36,051 nt of DNA from Flavobacterium sp. (GCF_029945805.1 NZ_JAQSDH010000026.1:1-36051); one strand, 5' to 3'. Positions 18,690 to 26,556 are shown, counted from the stretch's first letter. Made by a program: numbers and translations. The notes: generated by a model not told the origin, from the letters alone.

Positions 18690-18717
18690 TTGTATAAATG
18701 TTAAAATGTTAAATTTG
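18690..18717 (+). promoter_or_regulatory. Bacteroidota-type promoter at the histidine kinase start
   Basis: TTG (18690-18692), 17 bases, then TAAATTTG (18710-18717) is a full consensus match. The last G is only four bases before the ATG at 18722, so transcription is predicted to begin at or within a few bases of the start codon, giving a leaderless mRNA. Confidence 0.65.
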
Positions 18718-18721
18718 TATA

Positions 18722-20305
18722 ATGAATAAATTGTTTTTTCGCTTACTTGTCATCTTAATGAGTTTATCCTTGATAGGCATAATTCTTGTTCAGGTATATT
18801 GGTTTGATAAATCATTTGAAAACAATGAAGAACAATTCAAGTATCACGTAAAACAAGTTCTCGGCAACGTTTCAGATAAATTGCAAAAGCAAGAGGAGTA
18901 TTCCTATTATGAAATGTACAATCACCTGAAAGACAGCATTGGAAAAGTTCCACAAAAAAGTGATTTTTTAGAATTTGGTTATTATCAAAGAGACTCTAGA
19001 ACGAACGAAACAATAATTTATTCAAATAGCATAATATCGGAAGATTACGGAATTCCGGCTTCGTTCTTTGATAAAAAATTAGATAGCGTTAAAAAACTCA
19101 AAAATTATTCTTCAAAAAGAAAAACGGAGATTTACAACGACAACATCGATAATTCTAGTATAAAACAAACCGTTACTCCGGATATAAAAATTGAAAAATC
19201 AGGACGTTTAGATATATTAGACAATGCTCAATATGAAATTCAATATAAAGATATAGCTTCACTCAAACCAATTCAGGAAAGGGTTTCAAATGAAATGATG
19301 CTGAAGTTACTTTCTGAACAGCTTAAGGAGTACGGTGTTAAAACACCATTCGAATTTAATGTATACAGTAACGGTTTGGCAACCAAAATAAAATCGGAAA
19401 ACTTTAAATACGAAAAGCAATCTACTTATTCTATTCCGATTTTCATTGATAACGATGGTACTAATAAATATCAACTATTAGTGACATTTCCGCAAAAGAA
19501 GAAGTTTTTGTTTTCTGAATTAATTGGGATTTGCATACTATCAATTATTTTTACGCTTATAATAATTATTGCTTATTCCAGTGCTTTAAATCAATTAATC
19601 AAACAACGCCAGATTTCTGAAATCAAAACCGATTTCATTAATAACATGACGCATGAATTTAAAACACCTATTGCCACAATAAATTTAGCTTTAGATGCTA
19701 TTAAGAATCCAAAAGTCATTGATGACAAAGAAAAAGTACTTCGGTACCTGCAGATGATTAAAGATGAAAATAAGCGAATGCATGCGCAGGTAGAGAATGT
19801 GTTGCGTATTTCAAAACTCGAGAAGAAAGAGTTGGATATTGAGAAAGATTCGAACAATATTCATGATATAATTGAAGATGCCATTGAGCATGTAAATTTG
19901 ATTGTAGAAGATCGAAACGGAACAATTACAACGCATTTAGATGCTAATAGAACCTCGGTTTTGTTGAATGATGTTCACTTTACCAACGTAATTGTTAACA
20001 TTTTAGATAATGCGATTAAGTATTCTCCTGAAGAACCAAAAATTGATATACGGACAGAAAATGTCAAGGATTTTATTATTATAAAAATAAAAGACCAGGG
20101 TTCTGGAATGTCGAAAACGGCTCAAAAAAGAATATTCGAAAAGTTTTACCGCGAGCATACGGGCGATATACATAACGTTAAGGGCCACGGATTAGGATTG
20201 GCTTATGTAAAAAGAATAGTCGACGACCACAACGGTGAGGTTTTTGTCGAAAGTGAAAAAGGAAAAGGAAGCACATTTATAATTAAAGTCCCACTCATAA
20301 ATTAA
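18722..20305 (+). CDS. Sensor histidine kinase (RprX-like)
   Basis: A 527-residue membrane sensor. Membrane helix 1 is at about 5-27, followed by a long periplasmic region (about 28-265), helix 2 at about 267-287, and HisKA with the phospho-acceptor H311 in NNMTHEFKTPIA. HATPase follows with the N box NVIVNILDNAIKYSP, G1 DQGSGMS and G2 GHGLGLAYV. It autophosphorylates and should pass phosphate to the response regulator encoded 14 bases downstream. The periplasmic domain has no motif I can name, so the stimulus is unknown. The architecture and partner resemble the Bacteroidota RprX/RprY pair; that name is a similarity judgement. Confidence 0.92.
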   Translation: MNKLFFRLLVILMSLSLIGIILVQVYWFDKSFENNEEQFKYHVKQVLGNVSDKLQKQEEYSYYEMYNHLKDSIGKVPQKSDFLEFGYYQRDSRTNETIIYSNSIISEDYGIPASFFDKKLDSVKKLKNYSSKRKTEIYNDNIDNSSIKQTVTPDIKIEKSGRLDILDNAQYEIQYKDIASLKPIQERVSNEMMLKLLSEQLKEYGVKTPFEFNVYSNGLATKIKSENFKYEKQSTYSIPIFIDNDGTNKYQLLVTFPQKKKFLFSELIGICILSIIFTLIIIIAYSSALNQLIKQRQISEIKTDFINNMTHEFKTPIATINLALDAIKNPKVIDDKEKVLRYLQMIKDENKRMHAQVENVLRISKLEKKELDIEKDSNNIHDIIEDAIEHVNLIVEDRNGTITTHLDANRTSVLLNDVHFTNVIVNILDNAIKYSPEEPKIDIRTENVKDFIIIKIKDQGSGMSKTAQKRIFEKFYREHTGDIHNVKGHGLGLAYVKRIVDDHNGEVFVESEKGKGSTFIIKVPLIN

Positions 20306-20319
20306 AAAATAAAAATACT

Positions 20320-21021
20320 ATGGAAAGCAACAAAAAAATTCTTCTAGTGGAAGACGATCAGAACTTCGGAATAGTGCTGAGAGAATTCCTTACATTAAAT
20401 GATTTTGATGTAACATTAGCTAAAAATGGAATGGAAGGTTTCGAAAAGTTCAAAAAAGACAATTTCGATTTGTGTATTTTAGACGTGATGATGCCTTATA
20501 AAGATGGATACACTTTGGCTAAAGAAATTAGAGAAAAGAATAAAGACGTGCCGTTGATTTTCTTAACTGCCAAATCAATGAAAGAAGATGTTTTAAAAGG
20601 ATACAAAGTTGGTGCAGATGATTACTTAAATAAACCATTTGACTCTGATGTATTGCTGATGAAAGTAAAAGCAATCATACAGAGAAAGGCGGCTGAGAAC
20701 AAAAACGAACCGGCCAAATTTGAATTCCAAATTGGGAAATTCCTTTTAAATTCAAAGCTGCGTTATTTGAAATTTGATGAAAACGAGCCTACAAAATTAT
20801 CGCCTAAAGAGTCAGAATTGTTAAAAATGATGGCGATTTATGAAAATGATTTGATGCCAAGAGAGTTAGCATTGACCAAAATTTGGAGAGAAGATAATTA
20901 CTTCACCTCAAGAAGTATGGATGTTTACATCGCTAAATTACGTAAGTATCTTAAAGAGGATCCAAACGTAGAAATTTTAAACATTCACGGCGAAGGATTC
21001 AGGTTAGTTGTTAAAAAATAA
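20320..21021 (+). CDS. OmpR-family response regulator (RprY-like)
   Basis: A 233-residue regulator. The receiver domain (about 5-120) has the acidic pair D12/D13, phospho-acceptor D55 in CILDVMMP, T83 and K105 in NKPFDSD. The winged-helix DNA-binding domain (about 135-233) shows LSPKESELLKMM, RSMDVYIAKLRKYL and a NIHGEGFRLVV end. Encoded 14 bases after the kinase, it should be its cognate partner and a DNA-binding transcription factor. A GAAA-loop terminator follows at once. Confidence 0.95.
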   Translation: MESNKKILLVEDDQNFGIVLREFLTLNDFDVTLAKNGMEGFEKFKKDNFDLCILDVMMPYKDGYTLAKEIREKNKDVPLIFLTAKSMKEDVLKGYKVGADDYLNKPFDSDVLLMKVKAIIQRKAAENKNEPAKFEFQIGKFLLNSKLRYLKFDENEPTKLSPKESELLKMMAIYENDLMPRELALTKIWREDNYFTSRSMDVYIAKLRKYLKEDPNVEILNIHGEGFRLVVKK

Positions 21022-21028
21022 GCACTTT

Positions 21029-21058
21029 GGCTTCAGGAAACTGGGGCCATTTTTTTTT
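21029..21058 (+). terminator. Terminator after the response regulator
   Basis: GGCTTCAG (21029-21036), a GAAA tetraloop and CTGGGGCC (21041-21048) form an 8-bp stem with two T-G pairs, then nine T. Repeat copy B starts two bases later. Confidence 0.85.
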
Positions 21059-21059
21059 A

Positions 21060-21148
21060 GAAGCTAATCCGGCTTTACGTTACAATCTGTCATTGCAAGC
21101 TTGCGTAGCAATCTCACAACAACAGGATTTTCACTGCAATCCGGGCTA
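21060..21148 (+). repeat. Dispersed intergenic element, copy B
   Basis: It begins GAAGCTAATCCGGCTTTACG and ends GGATTTTCACTGCAATCCGGGCTA in two-part similarity to copies A and C. Where the other copies have a T6/A6 hairpin, this one has TGTCATTGCAAGCTTGCGTAGCAATCTCAC, with ATTGC and GCAAT arms. That inner part resembles the TCATTGC...GCAATCTC repeat common in Bacteroidota. It lies between the response regulator terminator and the convergent thioesterase gene, in the orientation of the response regulator. Confidence 0.65.
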
Positions 21149-21160
21149 GGGCAGTGGTGT

Positions 21161-21901
21161 TTATTTCAAATTTAGTTGTAAAGCAAAACAAATCTTATCA
21201 TTTGAATTTACCGTAAAAGTCGTTTTAGTATCAGCATTGCTTTTCGCAATGGAAACCGTTTCGTTCAGAGAGACTTCTTTTAAATAATTCATTTCAAAAC
21301 TTTGAATCGACCGATTAAGAAGTAATTTTGGTTCAAAATAATCCAAACACCATTCTAAATATTTGGCACTATTGGCGTGATTCACAATATCCAAATCAGA
21401 AAGAAGAATCTTTTTCTCAGCTACAGCTGTTCTAGTTAGAGAAGTATCTATTTTTGAAAATGAAACAGCTGTTGCCTTATCGTTTGGATATTTTTCAAAA
21501 TGTACGTGTGCTAAGGCTAAATTTTCCGGACGACGGGTTTGTGTATTGAATACAGCCCAAAATGTTTCGCAACCTATAATCTTTTCATCCCCAATATATA
21601 CTTCTAAACAGCGAATGGAACGCGAATTTTCAAGCGAATTAATCCAAGTTTTTACGGTTATACTATCGCGCCATTTTGGCAAACGCTTTACTTCAACACG
21701 CATTCTACTCAAAACCCAAGCTTGATGATTGACTTGCATATCCGAAAAACTGATTCCACCTAGTTCGGCATGAACGCCAGCCGTTAGCTGAAGAATATTA
21801 CACAAATCAGTATATTTCAAATACCCATTAGGATAACATTGCAGAAAATTAATTTCCCAATCTTTGGTCAGAATCGAGGAGAATTCTTTTGAAATTGGCA
21901 T
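21161..21901 (-). CDS. Acyl-ACP thioesterase
   Basis: A 246-residue protein made of two hot-dog folds, as in FatA/FatB-type acyl-ACP thioesterases, which release free fatty acids from acyl carrier protein. The first hot-dog has DLCNILQLTAGVHAELGG and AWVLSRMRVEVKRLPKWRD with TVKTW. The second has LSDLDIVNHANSAKYLEWCLD, the family's D-x-N-x-H-x-N/A-x3-Y region, then FEMNYLKEV. Length is normal for bacterial members. It is the last gene of the minus-strand run after miaA, 11 bases downstream of an unrelated beta-barrel gene. No signal peptide; cytoplasmic. Confidence 0.9.
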   Translation of the reverse strand: MPISKEFSSILTKDWEINFLQCYPNGYLKYTDLCNILQLTAGVHAELGGISFSDMQVNHQAWVLSRMRVEVKRLPKWRDSITVKTWINSLENSRSIRCLEVYIGDEKIIGCETFWAVFNTQTRRPENLALAHVHFEKYPNDKATAVSFSKIDTSLTRTAVAEKKILLSDLDIVNHANSAKYLEWCLDYFEPKLLLNRSIQSFEMNYLKEVSLNETVSIAKSNADTKTTFTVNSNDKICFALQLNLK

Positions 21902-21912
21902 GATACTATTTA

Positions 21913-22527
21913 TTACTTGAATTTGTATACTATTGCAGTTTGAATCTGATTCGACTTGCCATAAAAATATTGGAGGGATTCAACTGTATTTACATCATAA
22001 TTATTTAAAATATAATTTACTTTTAAACAAATAGCATTGTTTTTACTGAAGTTAAAGTTGAAAGCAGTACCAATTCTAAATTCTGTTCCATCTTGTTTAC
22101 CACGTCTTTTACCGCTTTTCTTGATTACTAATTCCGAAGAACCAAAACCAATTATTGGAGATAAAGATAATTTATTTAGTACCTTTTGTTCAAATGACAA
22201 AAATACATAATAGGAATTGTGTTTAGATGTATCATAATCACCAACTATTTCAATATTTTCGACGGTATAATTGTTCATATCGGATCCAATTCCAAAATTA
22301 TATTTTTTAAAATTCACTAAACCTAATTCGGCCGAAATTCCAATATTTGGCGAATGAGCTTCGGCTAAAACAGTTTTGCCCAACTGAAAAGGATAATTGA
22401 TACCAAAAGAAAAATAGCATATAAAGTCTACTTTAGATTCTTTTTTTTTGACTGTCTGTTTTTGACAATAACCATTCGTTAAACAACAACAAAAAAGCAT
22501 CAAGTGAAGAAATTTTGAAACTTTCAT
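21913..22527 (-). CDS. Unrecognised exported protein, probable outer-membrane beta-barrel
   Basis: A 204-residue protein with an N-terminal signal sequence (MKVSKFLHLMLFCCCLTNGYCQ, cleavage near Q22). The mature part is a series of short alternating hydrophobic strands with aromatic ends: FICYFSFGINYPF, NSYYVFLSFEQKV, NAICLKVNYILN and a final IQTAIVYKFK that ends in an aromatic residue, as outer-membrane barrels do. I recognise no named family. Two bases separate it from the lipoprotein gene upstream and 11 from the thioesterase downstream, so it is in an operon. It may form a complex with the lipoprotein. Confidence 0.7.
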   Translation of the reverse strand: MKVSKFLHLMLFCCCLTNGYCQKQTVKKKESKVDFICYFSFGINYPFQLGKTVLAEAHSPNIGISAELGLVNFKKYNFGIGSDMNNYTVENIEIVGDYDTSKHNSYYVFLSFEQKVLNKLSLSPIIGFGSSELVIKKSGKRRGKQDGTEFRIGTAFNFNFSKNNAICLKVNYILNNYDVNTVESLQYFYGKSNQIQTAIVYKFK

Positions 22528-22529
22528 AT

Positions 22530-23183
22530 TTAATAATTTATTGTTGTTTCAAATATTTCATTTCCAATTAAATAGGAATTTGTAAAAGTTTCTAAAATTC
22601 CTGTTTGTAAATTTTTTACAACATAAATTACTTGTATGGTTTGATTTTTTTTTACGAAAAATAAACTTTGATTTATGGTATTTTGGTTATCATCAAAACT
22701 TGTGTTTAAATTAGAATATATTCCATTTACTTTTGAAGAAACAATACTTTTAGTGGTGTTATTATTGGAAAAATAATTAACAGCTACGTAAGTTGCTTCA
22801 TCAGATGTTAATCGGTATATTTTTGGAATAACTAATTTATAGTTTTCAAAATCATTTTTTAATATAGGACTTATAGAAAAACTTTCATATCCCATGTTTT
22901 CATCAAAACGGCTTCTGATATTAATTTTATAATTCTTGTCAAATTTAGGTGAAGGAAAAACCAATCTAATGTTTCCATTATCGTCCGAAGTCCCATAACT
23001 GATAGTTTCATTATTACTTAAATATTCGGTACCACTATATATATCAACAGAAATTTCAATATTTTTTAATGGTTCATCCAATGAATTTACAATTTTGGTT
23101 TCTAATACCAACCTTGTTTCTGCATCATACGGAATTGTGCAGGCCTGAACTAGAAACACACAAATTAAAACAATTTTTTTCAT
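22530..23183 (-). CDS. Unrecognised lipoprotein with a transthyretin/Ig-like N-terminal domain
   Basis: A 217-residue lipoprotein with lipobox VQAC (C15). Residues about 25-95 (TKIVNSLDEPLKNIEISVDI ... SDDNGNIRLVFPSP) have the look of a carboxypeptidase-regulatory (transthyretin-like) beta sandwich: 'V-x-D-x2-G-x-P-L-x-N-I' followed by 'T-x-D-x-N-G-x-I'. The rest is Asn/Ser/Thr-rich and beta-predicted. No named family is recognised beyond this. It lies 54 bases downstream of miaA and two bases upstream of a beta-barrel gene. No promoter is evident in the 54 bases, so it may be read from miaA. Confidence 0.72.
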   Translation of the reverse strand: MKKIVLICVFLVQACTIPYDAETRLVLETKIVNSLDEPLKNIEISVDIYSGTEYLSNNETISYGTSDDNGNIRLVFPSPKFDKNYKINIRSRFDENMGYESFSISPILKNDFENYKLVIPKIYRLTSDEATYVAVNYFSNNNTTKSIVSSKVNGIYSNLNTSFDDNQNTINQSLFFVKKNQTIQVIYVVKNLQTGILETFTNSYLIGNEIFETTINY

Positions 23184-23237
23184 ACTGATCTTTTTGTAAA
23201 GGTGCTTAAAAAATAGAAAGGTTGCGTTGAAAAATGA

Positions 23238-24158
23238 CTATTCCGTATAATTTGATATTAAATTAACAATTGTATTTAGGTTAGTTTTATAGTCAAACCA
23301 TTTTGCGTTTTCTGTGCGTTTGAACCAAGTCAATTGTCTTTTGGCGAATCTTCTAGTATTTTTTTTAATTTCTTCAGCTGCAAAATCTAACGTAGTTTTT
23401 CCTTCAAAATAATCAAATAATTCCCGGTAACCCACAGTTTGCAAGGCATTCAAGTGCTTATTTGGAAATAAATTTTCAGCTTCTTTCACCAAACCTTCTG
23501 TAATCATACTATCAACTCGCTGATTAATTCTATTGTATATTATAGCTCTTTCAGCTTCTAAGCCGATAACAATAGGGGTGAAGTTGCGTTCGTTTTTCTT
23601 CTGATTTAAGAAGGAAGAATAAGGCCTTCCGGTTCCGATACAAACTTCAATAAAACGCTTCATCCGCTGCGGATTTTGTACTGTTTGCGGATTTTCAATC
23701 GCAATTTTTTGATAATAATCAGGATCTAATTCGTTCAATTTTTGCTGCAGATATACTAGTCCGAGTTTTTCAAAATTATAGTTTATCTTTTCACGTATTG
23801 AATTGTCAATTTCGGGGAAGTTATCAAATCCTTTCAGAATGGCATCCACATATAATCCAGAGCCACCAACCATAATTTGAATATTATTTTTTTTGAATAA
23901 TTCATCCAGTTTGGCAATAGCCTCTTTTTCAAAATCACCAACAGTATAATTCTCAAAAATAGATTTGTTTTGGATAAAATGATGCGGCACTGCTGCCAAC
24001 TCATCGTCACTCGGAACTGCAGTTCCAATTTTCATTTCTTTATAAAACTGCCGGCTGTCACAAGACACAATGTCACAGTTGAAATGCTGAGCCAAAGCAA
24101 TACTCAAGGAAGTTTTTCCAATGGCGGTTGGACCAATAATTGTGATTAAATAATTCAT
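23238..24158 (-). CDS. miaA: tRNA dimethylallyltransferase
   Basis: A 306-residue enzyme that adds a dimethylallyl group to N6 of A37 in tRNAs reading UNN codons. The P-loop GPTAIGKT is at 9-16. The substrate site DSRQFYKEMKIGTA starts at D34; VPHHFI, GGSGLYVDAIL, QTVGYRELFDY and RRFAKRQLTWFKR follow, all in the family order. Length is normal. Upstream lies dispersed element C, which fills the gap to the exonuclease gene; no separate promoter is clear. Confidence 0.97.
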   Translation of the reverse strand: MNYLITIIGPTAIGKTSLSIALAQHFNCDIVSCDSRQFYKEMKIGTAVPSDDELAAVPHHFIQNKSIFENYTVGDFEKEAIAKLDELFKKNNIQIMVGGSGLYVDAILKGFDNFPEIDNSIREKINYNFEKLGLVYLQQKLNELDPDYYQKIAIENPQTVQNPQRMKRFIEVCIGTGRPYSSFLNQKKNERNFTPIVIGLEAERAIIYNRINQRVDSMITEGLVKEAENLFPNKHLNALQTVGYRELFDYFEGKTTLDFAAEEIKKNTRRFAKRQLTWFKRTENAKWFDYKTNLNTIVNLISNYTE

Positions 24159-24164
24159 GTTTTT

Positions 24165-24321
24165 TAGCCCCGATTAGTTCACAAAGTTAATATTTTAAGT
24201 CTGTGTTCACTGAATGCTGCGCATTTGTAGTGAAAATCCTTTTTTGTTTTGTCACCCTGAGCGCAGTCGAAGGGCTTTCTAAAAAACAAAAAAGATTGAA
24301 GCGGATAGCGGGATTAGCTTC
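24165..24321 (-). repeat. Dispersed intergenic element, copy C
   Basis: Read on the minus strand it starts GAAGCTAATCCCGCTATCCG (from 24321) and ends AACTAATCGGGGCTA (to 24165), matching copies A and B at both ends. The middle has a perfect 12-bp inverted repeat, AAAACAAAAAAG (24283-24294) with CTTTTTTGTTTT (24239-24250). Its loop carries GTCACCCTGAGCGCAGTCGA (24251-24270), a GC-rich repeat type I recall as very common in Bacteroidota. The element occupies essentially the whole exonuclease-miaA gap and begins seven bases after the exonuclease stop, in the same orientation. Confidence 0.72.
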
Positions 24322-24327
24322 AAATAA

Positions 24328-25689
24328 TTAAAACTTAATAACTTTAAATACTTTGTTTTTGCGCAAATAGCCTTGAATAATAGTTCTCGTGTCCCGGTTA
24401 TTCTGCATTGGAATGATGATATTTTTTAAAATCTCGATATTGTTAACCTGATAATTCAAATCAAAGAAACAATAGCCTTTATAAATTCCGTTTTCAATCA
24501 AGACTGCGGAGCGTTCATCGACCGTTCTTCCTCGATCAACAATAACCATATTGTCATTTTCAAACTTCATTTCCATTATAAATTCAGTCACACGTTCGTT
24601 GTACAATTGAGTGGTTTCCTTGCCAATACAAGCTCCATTGCATTCCTTAATTTTATACTGAAAACAGGCATTTTCTGTTTCATATAATCCGTTCAGTTTT
24701 TGGCATAAACGATACTTTTCCGTTATTTTGAGCAAGGCTGTTTTGCCTTCTTGAACAGAAGTGAAGGAAGTAATTTCCTTTTTGCGTCCGTCCGCTTTTT
24801 GCAATTTCAGGGATAGATAACCCTTTTCATCTTTCTCAGAATACAATGCCCATTGAAAAACACTTTTTCGTTGTGCACGATTATAAACCGGCTTATTAAT
24901 CTTGATTTCTTCAGTTTCTTTCAGTAAAGCAATGAGTTCGCTACCCGTAACTTCATAAGTGACAGCAAAAACCTCGCGTTGTATCTTTTTGCATTTACCA
25001 GTACTTCCAGTAAAATGTTGATTAATTCGCTTTTTGATATTCCGGCTTTTGCCAATGTAAATCAAATCACCTTTCTCGTTGTGAATGTAATATATGCCCG
25101 TTTTACTCGGTAAACTTTCAACGATATCTAGTAATTTTGGAGATAAACCTTTTTTAATTTCGGCTTTTATCAAACTAATCAAAATTTCTTTTTTGACATC
25201 TTTTTCCAGAATCATTTTAAATAATTTCACTGTAGCCAATGCATCTCCACTTGCTCGATGTCTATCTGTTACTGGAATTCCGAGTGCGCGAACTAATTTT
25301 CCTAAGCTATATGAAAGTTGTCCTGGAATTAATTTTTGAGATAATTCAACCGTGCAAAGTGTCGGTTTTATATAATCATAGCCTAAACGACCGAATTCCG
25401 TACGCAGGATTCTATAATCAAAGGATGCGTTGTGCGCTACTAAAATGCAATTTTCAGTGATTTCGATAATGCGTTTGGCTACTTCGTAAAATTTGGGTGC
25501 CGAACGCAACATAGCGTTGTTGATTCCAGTCAATTTCACCACGAAGGGTTGAATTGGTTTTTCGGGATTCACAAGGCTTATAAATTGGTCTACAATTTCG
25601 TGTCCGTCAAATTTATAGATGGCTATTTCAGTAATGCCTTCTTCATTAAATTGACCTCCAGTGGTTTCTATGTCTAATATTGCGTAAAT
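24328..25689 (-). CDS. DEDDh exonuclease fused to GIY-YIG (UvrC-like) nuclease; non-canonical start
   Basis: With an ATT start at 25689 it has 453 residues. The DnaQ-like exonuclease (about 1-170) has D6/E8 in ILDIETTGG, HNASFDY (D91) and the H-x4-D motif HRASGD (H144, D149). The GIY-YIG domain follows, with GIY at 198-200 and YIG at 211-213 and KSRNIKKRINQH. The C-terminal half has a UvrC-like Cys patch (CFQYKIKECNGAC). Such fusions act in DNA repair or degradation. The only conventional start downstream, GTG at 25572, would delete the DxE catalytic motif. Upstream of the motif the frame is open to a stop at 25714-25716 but has no ATG, GTG or TTG; ATT (25689) sits where homologues have Met, and ATA (25704) is the alternative. 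Confidence 0.85.
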   Translation of the reverse strand: MYAILDIETTGGQFNEEGITEIAIYKFDGHEIVDQFISLVNPEKPIQPFVVKLTGINNAMLRSAPKFYEVAKRIIEITENCILVAHNASFDYRILRTEFGRLGYDYIKPTLCTVELSQKLIPGQLSYSLGKLVRALGIPVTDRHRASGDALATVKLFKMILEKDVKKEILISLIKAEIKKGLSPKLLDIVESLPSKTGIYYIHNEKGDLIYIGKSRNIKKRINQHFTGSTGKCKKIQREVFAVTYEVTGSELIALLKETEEIKINKPVYNRAQRKSVFQWALYSEKDEKGYLSLKLQKADGRKKEITSFTSVQEGKTALLKITEKYRLCQKLNGLYETENACFQYKIKECNGACIGKETTQLYNERVTEFIMEMKFENDNMVIVDRGRTVDERSAVLIENGIYKGYCFFDLNYQVNNIEILKNIIIPMQNNRDTRTIIQGYLRKNKVFKVIKF

Positions 25690-25744
25690 AACTCTAAATT
25701 TTATTTTTTTCTTCTAACTTCTAATTTCTTAAATCGGCACTTTT

Positions 25745-26404
25745 TTACCTTCCTCCAAATATACTACTTCCAATTCGAACCATAGTACTACCACATTCAA
25801 TAGCAAGTTTGTAATCACCAGACATTCCCATGGAGAGAATTGATAATTGACAATTAACAATTGATAATTGCTTTTTACTGTCGAAAATGGTTTTTAAATT
25901 TTGGAATTCTTTTTTAATTTGCGCCTGATTATCTGTGAATGTTGCCATTCCCATTAAACCGATAACTTTAATATTTTCTAACGATTGAAATTCGGCTGAA
26001 TTAAGAATATCATTCAATTCATTTTCATCCAAACCAAATTTTGTTTCTTCGTTAGCAATATACATTTGTAATAAACAATCAATAACACGATTGTGTTTTG
26101 CTGCTTGCTTATTGATTTCTTGCAGTAATTTCAAGCTGTCCACTCCATGGATCAAATTTACATATTCTGCCATGTATTTGACTTTGTTGGTTTGAACGTG
26201 TCCGATCATGTGCCACTGAATATCTTTGGGCATTTGTTCCCATTTTTCAGTCATTTCTTGGATTTTATTTTCACCAAAAACACGTTGGCCCGCTTCGTAA
26301 GCTTCCATCAAATCGGAAACAGGTTTGGTTTTAGATACCGCTACCAAAGTCACGTTTTCTGGTAGAGCAGATTTTATTTCGAGAAGATTCCTTTTTATAG
26401 ACAT
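25745..26404 (-). CDS. yggS: YggS/PROSC family PLP-binding protein
   Basis: A 219-residue type III-fold protein for pyridoxal 5'-phosphate homeostasis. VAVSKTKP contains the PLP lysine K25. FGENKIQEMTEKWE, WHMIGHVQTNKVKY, GLMGMATFTD, SMGMSGDYKLAIECGSTMVRIGSSIFG follow in the usual order. Residues 179-189 (QLSIVNCQLSI) do not belong to the family: they are encoded by an AT-rich repeat tract in the loop before SMGMSGD. The frame is preserved and the core motifs are intact, so the protein is probably functional. It lies 55 bases upstream of the exonuclease start and is divergent from the lipoprotein gene at 26577. Confidence 0.94.
   Translation of the reverse strand: MSIKRNLLEIKSALPENVTLVAVSKTKPVSDLMEAYEAGQRVFGENKIQEMTEKWEQMPKDIQWHMIGHVQTNKVKYMAEYVNLIHGVDSLKLLQEINKQAAKHNRVIDCLLQMYIANEETKFGLDENELNDILNSAEFQSLENIKVIGLMGMATFTDNQAQIKKEFQNLKTIFDSKKQLSIVNCQLSILSMGMSGDYKLAIECGSTMVRIGSSIFGGR
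25838..25870 (-). repeat. AT-rich hexamer repeat inside yggS
   Basis: The coding strand reads CAATTATCAATTGTTAATTG followed by TCAATTATCAATT, an 11-codon tract with internal direct repeats. The same sequence type occurs between genes at 28452 and 30513. The insertion is in frame within yggS. Confidence 0.75.
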
Positions 26405-26436
26405 GTACTTAACTGCTTCTGTAATTATACTTTCTT

Positions 26437-26444
26437 CAAAAATA
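26437..26444 (-). promoter_or_regulatory. Probable -7 promoter element for yggS
   Basis: On the minus strand TATTTTTG fits TAnnTTTG, 32 bases ahead of the yggS ATG. No TTG is found at the -33 distance, so support is partial. Confidence 0.4.
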
Positions 26445-26526
26445 GAAACTATTACTCAGAAAAATGGATACTTCATTATAATTTCTTTTCATTTTGTTTC
26501 CTTTTTACTTTTTCTTTCTTTTATTT

Positions 26527-26556
26527 TTGGAATAAGTACTGATAAGTATATCTTTG
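26527..26556 (+). promoter_or_regulatory. Bacteroidota-type promoter for the small lipoprotein gene
   Basis: TTG (26527-26529), 19 bases, then TATCTTTG (26549-26556) is a full match to the consensus. The predicted start near 26563 gives a leader of about 14 bases, which supports the ATG at 26577 over earlier in-frame codons. Confidence 0.72.

Noticed and set aside
24165..24321. Possible CRISPR or small transposon in the exonuclease-miaA gap.
   Set aside because: No regular spacer-repeat array and no transposase; the sequence is better explained as the third copy of the dispersed element.
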